The notes beneath the pieces are model-generated. The model ran no database searches. It was not told the DNA's origin and saw nothing but the letters and a program-made list of their open reading frames with translations. Positions 16,557 to 26,362 of a stretch of 64,000 bases of DNA are shown piece by piece. Position numbers and translations under genes: made by a program. The number at the start of each line of letters is the position of its first letter. The stretch's first letter is position 1. This DNA is from Streptomyces sp. MMG1121 (GTDB lineage Bacteria > Actinomycetota > Actinomycetes > Streptomycetales > Streptomycetaceae). The stretch lies in the NCBI RefSeq assembly GCF_001280015.1, contig NZ_LGDV01000177.1, positions 48,284 through 112,283 on the forward strand, written 5' to 3'.

Positions 16557-19500
16557 GCGGGGCGGACGGGGGCGGGCCGCTGGGCGAGGCACTGCGGGTG
16601 CTGGCCGCCTGCGGGCACCACCTGGACGCGGACCAGGTCCTCGACGCGCTGTGGCTCGCCCGCCGAATGCCCGCCGACGCCGACGCGCCACTGCTGCGGC
16701 TGCTGCGCGAGCCCGCTCCGGCGCCGGGCCACCCCGTGCCCACCCCCGCCCCCGAGCCCGGCCGTACCGCCCGGCAGACGCCGACGCCGGACCCCGGCGA
16801 CCCGGACCTGCCCGATCTCACCGCCCCCGCCCTCTACGCCGCGGCCCGGCGCAGTCCGGTGCCCGAGGTGCGGCTCGCCCGGTCCGCTCCCGAGCCGCGC
16901 CGGGCGATGCCGGTACGGGTGCCCGAGGACAAGGCCCTCGCCGACGAGCTCCAACTGGGCCGGGTGCTCAGGCCGTTGCGCCGCCGCCTCGACAGCAGCC
17001 ACCGGATGGAGGTCGACGAGGAGCGCACCGCCGCCCAGCTGGCCGAGACGGGCCTGCCCGACGTGGTGGAACGGCCGGTGCGGGAACGCTGGCTGAATCT
17101 TGCGCTGCTCGTCGACGACGGCCTGTCGATGCTGCTGTGGCACCGGCTCGGCGCCGAACTGCGCGCCCTGCTGGAGCGGCTGGGCGCCTTCGCCGCCACC
17201 CGGGTGCTGGGCCTGGACACCCGCGCCGCCCGTGAACCCCGCCTGCACGCGCGGCCGTTCCGTCCCGAGAGCGGCACGCTGCCGCTGAGCACGGTCAACG
17301 ACCCCTCGGGCCGCACCCTCGTCCTCGTCGTCAGCGACGGCATGGGCGCGGCCTGGCGGTCCGGTGCCATGCACCGGCTGCTGGCCCGCTGGGCGGTGCT
17401 CGGTCCGACCGCGGTACTGCAGACCCTGCCGCCGGACATGTGGGAGGCCTCCGGTATCGCCGCCGAGCGCTGGCAGGCCACCACCCGGCGGATCGGCGGC
17501 GCCAACGCGGCCTGGGAGGTGGGCGATCCGCTGCTGCCGCCGGAGCTGTCCGTCTACGACGGGGTGCCCGTGCCCGTCCTGGAGCCGACGGCCGGGTCGC
17601 TGCGTACCTGGGCGCGACTGCTCGCCTCGCCCGGTACCACCGTGGAGCTGCCCCTGCTGGCCCGTCCCGACCCGTACGGCAGCGTGGCCGGCGCCCGGGA
17701 CCTGACCAGCGCCCAGCACTTCCGGGACGCGGCCACCCCGGAGGCGTACCGGCTGGCGGCCCATCTCGCTGCGGTCTCGCCGCTGTCGGTGCCGGTGATG
17801 CGGCTGGTGCAGTCGGCGGTGCCTTGGCCGGCCACGACCTCGCATCTGGCGGAGGTGTTCCTGGGCGGCCTGGTCCGGCCGCACCCTGCGCCGGTGCCCG
17901 GACCGCTGCCCGCCAAGCACCGGGTCTTCGACTTCGCCGAGGAGTCCAAGTCGGTGCTCCTGGACTCGGTCCCGCAGGCCGAACTGCTGCGCACCAGCCG
18001 TAGGATCGGCCGCCATCTGGAGGAACTCGCGGGCAACGCGCCGGACTTCCCGGCCTGGCTGGCCCATCCCGACGGCTCCGCCCAGCTGCCGGGCACCCAC
18101 CACCCGTTCACCAGCGTCGAACGCCGGCTGCTGACCCGCTTCGGGGTGTCGTTCGACCGGGTACCCGGCCTGCCCTCCCGGGAGCCGGAGCGCACCGCCG
18201 CGGGAGGCGACGGCTGGTCGCCCCTGACCGACGCGGACCCGGCGCGGCTCGGTCCCTACACGCTGCGCGACCGGCGCCGGGGCCGCCGTACGGTTCTGTA
18301 CCGGGGCACCGACGCGGACGGCACCGAGGCGGTGCTGCGCACGCCGCGGCCCGATCTCCCGGCGGCCAACGCCCAGTTGATCGCCATGGAGACGCAGGCG
18401 CTCTCCCGGTTGCAGGGACAGTACGCCCCCGCGCTGCTCGCCTCGGGTCTGGAGGACTCCCCGCCCTGGCTCGCGATGACGCCGATGGGTGACCCGGAGG
18501 CGGGGGACGGGGGGCCGCCTCGGCTGTCCGAGGTGTTCGCCCGGTCCCTGCAGGACGGCACCGCCCCGTTCGACCTGGTGCGCGGTCTGCTGGTCTCCTG
18601 GCATGTGGCGAACGCCCTGGCCCTGTGCCATGCCGGCGGGCTGGTCCCCGCCGACTTCGGCATGGACAGCGTGTACGTGCTGCGCCGCACGGTGGCACTC
18701 GCCGATCTGTCCGACTGCGTCGTGGACGGCCGGTATCTGGGAACCGGCCCGGCGCCGACCGTCGCGGACAGCATGCGCTCACTGGGCGCGGTGCTGCAGC
18801 TGATCAGCAGCAAGGCGGGCGTGGAGGTGCCGAGCCTGCCGGAGGGCATGCACCTGTGGCAGGGCGACGGCTGGGAGAAGCTGCGGCACCTGGTGCTGCG
18901 CTGCCTCGACGACGATCCGGCCCAGCGTCCCACGGCCGGCGAGGTCGCCGACGCCCTGGCCAAGTACATCGCGCTGGCCCGGCTGCGGCTGGGCGAGGAC
19001 GCGTCCGCGGCCGCCCTGCCACCGGGCGGCCGGCCGGCCGCGCCCGTACCGCTGACCCCGCCGGACCCGCCCCCCAAGGCACCGGGGGCCGGCCGGGTGC
19101 CCCTGCCCCGCTTCAGGGCGGTACGCGCGCGGACCAGGGAACGCCTGGCGCGGCTGAGCGAGCCGCTGCCGCACAGCAGGCGGCTGACCCTGGTCAGCGC
19201 CTACCACTACAGCGGCCGGGCCACCGCGACGATCGCGCTGGGCTCCCTGCTGGCCGCCGTACGGGACGACCCCGTCCTCGCCGTCGACGGCGCCCCCGCC
19301 GAGGGGGCGCTCGCCGCGTTCCTCCCGCGCGAGCGCAACCCGGCCGTGCCGAGGGATCTGGCCGCCCTGCCGCTCGGTCCGTCGTACGAGGAGATCCGCG
19401 CCCGGACCACACGCCTCGGCTCGGGCCTCGAGGTGATCGCGCAGCGGGCGGGGCACTACGGGCCCAACTCCACGCACGCCCAGGAGTACCTGCGGGTACT

Positions 19501-19891
19501 GGCCCATACGGCGCCGTACTACTCCTATGTCCTGACCGACTGGGCGCCGGTGCGCGCGGACCCGGCGCTGGAGGTGGTCCTCGGGCACACGGACCGGCTG
19601 ATCCTGTGCTGCGGCGCCGCCGACTGGTTCCGTGACGCGGCGGCGCGCGGCCTCGACCGGATCCGGGAGGCCGGGCACCACCGGCTGGCCGACCAGGCGG
19701 TCGTGGTGGCCACCCGGACGGACGGCTCCTATCGCCGGGCCCGGCACCTGGACGTCGACGCCGGCCAGGTGGTGCAGGTGCCCTTCGACCCCGCGCTGCA
19801 GTCGGCGCACTGGGAGCTGAACGATCTGCGCGCGGCCACCGTGGAGGCCTATCTGCGGCTGGCGGAGCTGGTCGCGCGCCCCCTCCGCTAG
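16553..19891 (+). CDS. SAV_2336-like protein: vWA-like, pseudokinase-like and MinD-like segments
   Basis: 1112 aa from GTG, overlapping MoxR by GTGA. A Pro-rich linker follows a short helical N-terminus. Residues ~185-330 look like a vWA fold with a weak MIDAS (LLVDDGLSM, VLVVSDGMG). Residues ~566-805 resemble a Ser/Thr kinase (LGPYTLRDRRRGRRTVLYRG, C-lobe CLDDDPAQRPTAGEVADAL). In it the beta-3 Lys is Arg596, HRD is P-A-D701, the catalytic-loop Asn is Ser706 and DFG is DLS, so catalysis is doubtful. Residues ~875-1105 recall MinD/ParA (LTLVSAYHYSGRATATIALG, VLAVDGAPAEG), but the Walker A lysine is Arg. The family occurs beside MoxR and VMAP genes in Streptomyces. It is convergent with the next gene, overlapping by 4 nt. 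Confidence 0.75.
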   Translation: MSGADGGGPLGEALRVLAACGHHLDADQVLDALWLARRMPADADAPLLRLLREPAPAPGHPVPTPAPEPGRTARQTPTPDPGDPDLPDLTAPALYAAARRSPVPEVRLARSAPEPRRAMPVRVPEDKALADELQLGRVLRPLRRRLDSSHRMEVDEERTAAQLAETGLPDVVERPVRERWLNLALLVDDGLSMLLWHRLGAELRALLERLGAFAATRVLGLDTRAAREPRLHARPFRPESGTLPLSTVNDPSGRTLVLVVSDGMGAAWRSGAMHRLLARWAVLGPTAVLQTLPPDMWEASGIAAERWQATTRRIGGANAAWEVGDPLLPPELSVYDGVPVPVLEPTAGSLRTWARLLASPGTTVELPLLARPDPYGSVAGARDLTSAQHFRDAATPEAYRLAAHLAAVSPLSVPVMRLVQSAVPWPATTSHLAEVFLGGLVRPHPAPVPGPLPAKHRVFDFAEESKSVLLDSVPQAELLRTSRRIGRHLEELAGNAPDFPAWLAHPDGSAQLPGTHHPFTSVERRLLTRFGVSFDRVPGLPSREPERTAAGGDGWSPLTDADPARLGPYTLRDRRRGRRTVLYRGTDADGTEAVLRTPRPDLPAANAQLIAMETQALSRLQGQYAPALLASGLEDSPPWLAMTPMGDPEAGDGGPPRLSEVFARSLQDGTAPFDLVRGLLVSWHVANALALCHAGGLVPADFGMDSVYVLRRTVALADLSDCVVDGRYLGTGPAPTVADSMRSLGAVLQLISSKAGVEVPSLPEGMHLWQGDGWEKLRHLVLRCLDDDPAQRPTAGEVADALAKYIALARLRLGEDASAAALPPGGRPAAPVPLTPPDPPPKAPGAGRVPLPRFRAVRARTRERLARLSEPLPHSRRLTLVSAYHYSGRATATIALGSLLAAVRDDPVLAVDGAPAEGALAAFLPRERNPAVPRDLAALPLGPSYEEIRARTTRLGSGLEVIAQRAGHYGPNSTHAQEYLRVLAHTAPYYSYVLTDWAPVRADPALEVVLGHTDRLILCCGAADWFRDAAARGLDRIREAGHHRLADQAVVVATRTDGSYRRARHLDVDAGQVVQVPFDPALQSAHWELNDLRAATVEAYLRLAELVARPLR

Positions 19892-20727
19892 AACACCACG
19901 GGGGACGCGGGTACGGGCCGGCCCGTGACCAGCGCCGTATGGGTCCAGGCCGGTTCCGGGCTGACCGGCTGGGCCGCCCGGGCCAGGGCGCGGCGGTCGG
20001 GGTGGGCGCCCGGCGGGATCAGCGGCCGTATCTCCACCTCGGCGACCAGGCCCCGGGCGCGGGCCACCCGCCACAGGGAGGCGAGCAGGGTGTCCTCGCC
20101 GACGAACGCCGCCGCCGTGCCCGGGCCGCCGCCCTCCTGCCGGTAACGCAGGCTGACCGGCTGTACGGGCACGCCCGCGTCGAGCGCGGCCTGGAACACC
20201 GCCCGGTGGAAGCGGCCCTGGGCCCGCCCGCACCAGGTGCTGCCCTCGGGGAAGGCGGCCACGGCCGCGCCCGCGCCGAGCGCCCCGGCGATCCGGGCGA
20301 CCGTCTCGGGCAGGGCGCGCAGCCGGTCCCGCTCGATGAACAGCGCCCCGCCGCGCGCGACCAGCGCCCCCGCCACCGGCCACTGCCGGATCTCGGTCTT
20401 GGCGAGCATGCGGGCCGGGCGTACGGCGGTGAGCAGCGGGATGTCCAGCCACGAGACGTGGTTGGCGACCAGCAGCAGGCCGCCGGCGGGGGCGGGGGCG
20501 CCGGTGAGGCGGACCCGGACGCCGATGGCCCGCACGATCGCCCGGCACCACCGCCGGACCCACTCGGCGGGGAGCCTCCCGCCGAGCGGGGTCAGCGCGA
20601 TCCCGGCCAGCAGCAGGGCCGCGACGGCGGTCAGCCGCAGCACGGCCCGGGGTACGGCCGCCGCGGTGCGGGCCTGCTCCACACAGGCGCCCGGGGTGCA
20701 GGGCGCGCTGGGCAGCCAGACGCTCAT
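19888..20727 (-). CDS. 1-acylglycerol-3-phosphate O-acyltransferase-like (OlsA/PlsC)
   Basis: 279 aa. A membrane helix near residues 26-50 precedes the acyltransferase motifs NHVSWLDIP (NHx4D) and FPEGSTW (FPEGT variant), then VPVQPVSLRYR. The family moves an acyl chain from acyl-ACP or acyl-CoA onto a lysolipid. The gene overlaps the upstream GNAT gene as TGATG, and the pair matches the OlsB-OlsA arrangement for ornithine lipids: OlsB N-acylates ornithine with a 3-hydroxy fatty acid and OlsA O-acylates it. A PlsC role in phosphatidic acid synthesis is the alternative. Confidence 0.85.
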   Translation of the reverse strand: MSVWLPSAPCTPGACVEQARTAAAVPRAVLRLTAVAALLLAGIALTPLGGRLPAEWVRRWCRAIVRAIGVRVRLTGAPAPAGGLLLVANHVSWLDIPLLTAVRPARMLAKTEIRQWPVAGALVARGGALFIERDRLRALPETVARIAGALGAGAAVAAFPEGSTWCGRAQGRFHRAVFQAALDAGVPVQPVSLRYRQEGGGPGTAAAFVGEDTLLASLWRVARARGLVAEVEIRPLIPPGAHPDRRALARAAQPVSPEPAWTHTALVTGRPVPASPVVF

Positions 20728-21497
20728 CAGGCCGGCACGAGGGAGAGGAAGTGCCGCAGATAGCGCGGGTTGACCCGGCGCATCGACAGCAGCACGTACA
20801 GGTCGGCGACCCCGAAGTCCGCGTCGTGCGCGGGTTCGCCGCACACCCAGGCGCCCAGACGCAGATAGCCGCGCAGCAGGGCGGGCAGCTCGCCGGGACC
20901 GGCGGGGGCCCCGGCGTTCGGGACCCACGGCAGCAGCGGCCGTACCCGGAACTCCTCGGGGGCCAGGTGCTTGGCGCGCACCCGCTCCCAGGTGGCGCCC
21001 GCGAGGACCCCGCCGTCGCCGAGCGGCACCGAGCAGCAGCCCGCCAGCCACTCGTGCCCGCGGTCGATCATGTAACGCGCTATCCCGGCCCAGATCAGGC
21101 TGATGACGGCGCCGTCGCGGTGGTCGGGGTGCACGCAGGAGCGGCCGACCTCCACCAGTTGGGGCCGGATCGCGTCGAGCGCGCCCAGTTCGAACTCGCC
21201 CTCCGAGTAGAGCCGTCCGGCGACCGCGGCCCGCTCCGGGGGCAGCAGCCGGTAGGTGCCGACGACCTGGCCGGTCATGGTGTCGCGGACCATCAGGTGG
21301 TCGCAGTAGGCGTCGAAGGCGTCGATGTCGAGGCCCGGCTGCGGGGTGGCCAGCAGGGCCCCCATCTCCCCGGCGAAGACGTCGTGCCGCAGCCGCTGGG
21401 CGGCACGCACGTCGTCCTCGTCACGGGCGAGGGTGACGGTGTAGCGGGTGGGAGCCGCGGGCTGCGGGGGACGGTCGAGGGTGGACACGCCGGTCAT
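20727..21497 (-). CDS. OlsB/hemolysin-like GNAT N-acyltransferase
   Basis: 256 aa, ATG preceded by AGGAG. The sequence RYTVTLARDEDDVRAAQRLRHDVFAGEMGA, DAYCDHLMVRDTMTGQVVGTYRLLPPE, and LVEVGRSCVHPDHRDGAVISLIWAGIARYM matches the ornithine-acyl-ACP N-acyltransferase (OlsB)/hemolysin group of GNAT-like enzymes. The expected product is lyso-ornithine lipid, which the next, coupled gene could acylate. The enzyme is soluble or peripheral. The function follows from family and pairing; the fatty-acid substrate is not known. Confidence 0.83.
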   Translation of the reverse strand: MTGVSTLDRPPQPAAPTRYTVTLARDEDDVRAAQRLRHDVFAGEMGALLATPQPGLDIDAFDAYCDHLMVRDTMTGQVVGTYRLLPPERAAVAGRLYSEGEFELGALDAIRPQLVEVGRSCVHPDHRDGAVISLIWAGIARYMIDRGHEWLAGCCSVPLGDGGVLAGATWERVRAKHLAPEEFRVRPLLPWVPNAGAPAGPGELPALLRGYLRLGAWVCGEPAHDADFGVADLYVLLSMRRVNPRYLRHFLSLVPA

Positions 21498-21661
21498 GGC
21501 TTCTCCTGGTCACGGGCCGGTTCGGCGACAGCGGCGGGCGCGATGCGTACGGCCCGTCGCTCCTGTTCTTCCGATGCCGGTTTGCGTGCGCGTGACCTGT
21601 GCCAGGAGCTGGGATGTGGGAATGCTGAACGCCGGGGTCTTGGCCGTCGCCGCGAGCCAGA

Positions 21662-21694
21662 CGGGGCCGGGGATGAGCACCACTCCCGGCCCCG
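21662..21694 (-). terminator. hairpin terminator downstream of sdhCAB
   Basis: CGGGGCCGGG (21662-21671) and CCCGGCCCCG (21685-21694) form a perfect 10-bp stem with a 13-nt loop, about 50 nt beyond the sdhB stop in the direction of transcription. No U-tract follows, which is usual for Streptomyces terminators. Confidence 0.65.
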
Positions 21695-21743
21695 CCCGTC
21701 CGCCCCCTGTTCTCGTGGCGAACGTCTCCTGCTCAGCGGGCCG

Positions 21744-22489
21744 CTACCGCTTGCCCGCCTTCCGGGTGGCCCGCAGCCACTCCTTGTTCATGCCCGTGAT
21801 CGACACCAGCGGGATGCCCTTGGGACAGGCGGTCGCGCACTCCCCGGTCAGCGTGCAGCCGCCGAAGCCCTCGGCGTCCATCTGCGCCACCATGTCCAGC
21901 ACCCGGGTCTCCCGCTCGGGCCCGCCCTGGGGCAGGACGTTGAGATGGTTGACCTTGGCGGAGGTGAACAGCATCGCAGCGCCGTTGGGGCACGCCGCGA
22001 CGCACGCCCCGCAGCCGATGCACTCCGCGTGCTCGAAGGCGAAGTCGGCGTCGGCCTTCGGGACCGGCGTGGCATGGGCGTCGGGGGCGGAGCCGGTGGG
22101 CGCGGTGATGTAGCCGCCGGCCTGGATGATCCGGTCGAACGCGGACCGGTCGACGACGAGGTCCTTGATCACCGGGAACGCGGCGGCCCGCCAGGGCTCG
22201 ATGTCGATCGTGTCGCCGTCCTTGAAGGACCGCATGTGCAGCTGGCAGGTGGTGGTGCGCTCCGGGCCGTGCGCATCGCCGTTGATCACGAGGGAACAGG
22301 CGCCGCAGATGCCCTCGCGGCAGTCGTGGTCGAAGGCGACGGGGTCCTCGCCGGACAGGATGAGCTGTTCGTTGAGGACGTCGAGCATCTCCAGGAAGGA
22401 CATGTCGGTCGAGATGCCGTCCACCTCGTACGTGGACATCGCTCCGTCGGCGCCGGCGTTTCGCTGCCGCCAGACGCGCAGGGTGAGCT

Positions 22490-22493
<4 letters not shown>
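21744..22493 (-). CDS. sdhB: succinate dehydrogenase / fumarate reductase iron-sulfur subunit
   Basis: 249 aa. The N-terminal ferredoxin-type cluster motif is [26 protein letters not shown]; the C-terminal motifs [14 protein letters not shown] and [16 protein letters not shown] hold the other two clusters. It carries electrons from the SdhA flavin to the quinone site of SdhC. The ATG overlaps the sdhA stop (ATGA). The presence of a single cytochrome subunit and the sequence type resemble the mycobacterial Sdh1-like, SdhCAB-ordered enzyme rather than a four-subunit SdhCDAB. Confidence 0.95.
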
Positions 22494-24439
<1,946 letters not shown>

Positions 24440-24440
24440 G

Positions 24441-25148
24441 TCAGCTCACCACTCCGGTCATGACACCCACGGGTACGGCGATGAAGCCGGCCGTGAGCAG
24501 CAGCGCGAGGACGTCGGCGATGGTCTTCAGGGCGCGGTCGCGGGTGCGGCTGCCGACGCCGAGGGTCTGCGCGGCGCTCCAGAATCCGTGCCGGATGTGC
24601 AGGCCGAGCGCGAGCATCGCGACGATGTAGATGACGTTGCTGTACCAGTGGGAGAAGTCGGAGACGACGTTCTGGTACGGGTGCCCGTGCTCGAAGCGGC
24701 CCGGGTGCACGGTGCCGGTGGTCAGGTCCAGGACGTGCCAGACGACGAACAGGCCGAGGATGACCCCGCCCCACCGCATGGTGCGGGTGGCGTAGCTCGC
24801 CCGCGGCCTGCCGTGCACGTACTTGCTGGGCCGCGCCCTGATGTCCCGGCGGCTGAGCTGGTAGGCGGACGTGGCGTGGGCGACCACGGCGACGACCAGC
24901 ACGATCCGGATGAGCCAGAGCGTCCACTCGTAGTGCATGAACGGCTCGCCCAGGGTGCGCAGCCAGTGGGCGTAGTGGTTGAACTCGCCCGCGCCGAAGT
25001 AGATCTTCAGATTGCCGATCATGTGGACGACCAGGTACGCCAGCATGATCAGGCCGCTGACGGCCATGACCGTCTTCTTGCCGACGGTGGAGTCCCACAT
25101 CGTGCGTGCCATGGACGGCCGTCGATCCGTCCGCGTTGCCAGAGCCAT
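24441..25148 (-). CDS. sdhC: succinate dehydrogenase cytochrome b558-type membrane subunit
   Basis: 235 aa from ATG at 25148 ([13 protein letters not shown]...); a GTG nine bases further upstream is also possible. Five hydrophobic segments can be seen, beginning [26 protein letters not shown]. Conserved His residues in [23 protein letters not shown] and VVWHVLDL are candidate heme ligands. This is the single-polypeptide b558 anchor that binds heme and passes electrons to menaquinone. No strong Shine-Dalgarno is visible, so a leaderless start is possible. It is transcribed divergently from the LysR gene. Confidence 0.92.
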   Translation of the reverse strand: MALATRTDRRPSMARTMWDSTVGKKTVMAVSGLIMLAYLVVHMIGNLKIYFGAGEFNHYAHWLRTLGEPFMHYEWTLWLIRIVLVVAVVAHATSAYQLSRRDIRARPSKYVHGRPRASYATRTMRWGGVILGLFVVWHVLDLTTGTVHPGRFEHGHPYQNVVSDFSHWYSNVIYIVAMLALGLHIRHGFWSAAQTLGVGSRTRDRALKTIADVLALLLTAGFIAVPVGVMTGVVS

Positions 25149-25207
25149 GTCCAGCACGCTAGGGCCGAAGGACCCGATCGGTCCAAGACATGGTCCGGCT
25201 CGTTTCC

Positions 25208-25222
25208 ATAGGAGAAGACTAT
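25208..25222. promoter_or_regulatory. candidate LysR-type binding site (T-N11-A) between sdhC and lysR
   Basis: ATAGGAGAAGACTAT has ATAG and CTAT arms, and T25209 and A25221 are exactly 11 bases apart, the LysR-type T-N11-A pattern. It lies 60 nt upstream of sdhC and 10 nt before the lysR ATG. Occupancy there could control both genes. Confidence 0.5.
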
Positions 25223-25231
25223 CCTGGCTGG

Positions 25232-26116
25232 ATGCAGTTCCAGCAGCTCCAGTACTTCGTCGCCGTCGCCGAGACCCGGCACTTCACCCGGGCCGCCGAG
25301 CTGGTGCACGTCGCCCAGCCGTCGCTGTCGCAGCAGATCAAGGCACTGGAGCGGGAGCTGGGCGCGGATCTGTTCCTGCGCGCCCGTGGCAACATCACGC
25401 TCACCGACGCGGGCGAGGCGCTGCTGCCGCTCGCCCGGCGCATCCTGGCCGACGCGGACACCGCCCGCCACGAGGTGCAGGAGCTGGTGCAGCTGCGTCG
25501 GGGGCGGGTGCGGCTCGGGGCGACGCCGAGCCTGTGCACGGGTCTGCTGCCGGACGTGCTGCGCGCCTTCCACGACCGCTATCCCGGCATCCAGCTGCTG
25601 ATCGAGGAGGGCGGCTCGCACGACCTGGTGCGCGAGCTGGCCCGGGGCGCGCTCGACCTCGCCCTGGTCGTGCTGCCGCTGCCGACACCGTCGCCCGCGC
25701 TGACCACGGTGGAGCTGCTGCGGGAGGACCTGGTCGTGGTGTCCTCGCCCGAGGCGCCGGCGCCCGGCCGGGGCGGGCGGGTGGTGCGGATCGCGGACCT
25801 GGAGGGCGAGCGGCTGGTGATGTTCCGGCACGGGTACGACCTGCGGGAGCTGACCGTGGCGGCCTGTCGCGCGGAGGGCTTCGAGCCGGACTTCGCCGTG
25901 GAGGGCGGCGAGATGGACGCGGTGCTCGGCTTCGTACGGGCGGGGCTCGGCGCGGCCGTCGTCCCGCGCATGGTCGCGTCCCGCTCCGGGCGCGGTCTGC
26001 GGGTGACCCCGCTGGCCCGGCCCGGACTGCACCGGACGATCGCGCTGGCACACCGCAGCGACGTCGCTCCGCCGCGCGCGGCCCGGGAGTTGCAGCGGAT
26101 GCTGCTCGCGCACTGA
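25232..26116 (+). CDS. LysR-family transcriptional regulator, divergent from sdhCAB
   Basis: 294 aa. The N-terminal winged helix-turn-helix is MQFQQLQYFVAVAETRHFTRAAELVHVAQPSLSQQIKALERELGA, followed by the usual linker helix and a periplasmic-binding-protein-like effector domain. I start at ATG 25232 because family members begin MQxQQLxYF; an upstream in-frame ATG at 25190 adds unrelated residues. No good Shine-Dalgarno precedes it. Its divergent position and the T-N11-A site between the genes suggest control of sdhCAB and of itself; the effector is unknown. Confidence 0.9.
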   Translation: MQFQQLQYFVAVAETRHFTRAAELVHVAQPSLSQQIKALERELGADLFLRARGNITLTDAGEALLPLARRILADADTARHEVQELVQLRRGRVRLGATPSLCTGLLPDVLRAFHDRYPGIQLLIEEGGSHDLVRELARGALDLALVVLPLPTPSPALTTVELLREDLVVVSSPEAPAPGRGGRVVRIADLEGERLVMFRHGYDLRELTVAACRAEGFEPDFAVEGGEMDAVLGFVRAGLGAAVVPRMVASRSGRGLRVTPLARPGLHRTIALAHRSDVAPPRAARELQRMLLAH

Positions 26117-26130
26117 CCGGTCGCGCCGGC

Positions 26131-26360
26131 GTCCTGACCGTGCAACGCCCGGTCGCCTCCTGCGCGTACGGCTTCCTGCGCTTCAGCGGCGGCGTCCTCG
26201 CCCCCTACGTCACCGGGAGGCTCGCCGACGCCACCGATCCGAGCGTGCCGTGCTACGTCGGTGGCGCCGCCTTCGTCCTGGCGATCCCGGTGCCGGCAAG
26301 CGGTCACCGGCTGCCGGCGCGGGCCGAGTCGCACACGCGGGACAGCGAACCGCCGGCCCC
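26131..26360 (+). pseudogene. remnant of the C-terminus of an MFS transporter
   Basis: Translated in frame from 26131, this reads VQRPVASCAYGFLRFSGGVLAPYVTGRLADATDPSVPCYVGG... then VLAIPVPASGHRLPARAES. The arrangement strongly resembles the last two helices of actinobacterial MFS exporters (SRPVASAAYSFVRFxGGGLAPYxAGxLA type). It has no start, no first ten helices and no stop before it runs into the end of the convergent GGDEF/EAL gene. I read it as the 3' relic of a deleted transporter that once stood beside the LysR gene. The resemblance is by eye, not by alignment. Confidence 0.55.
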
Positions 26361-26362
26361 GG

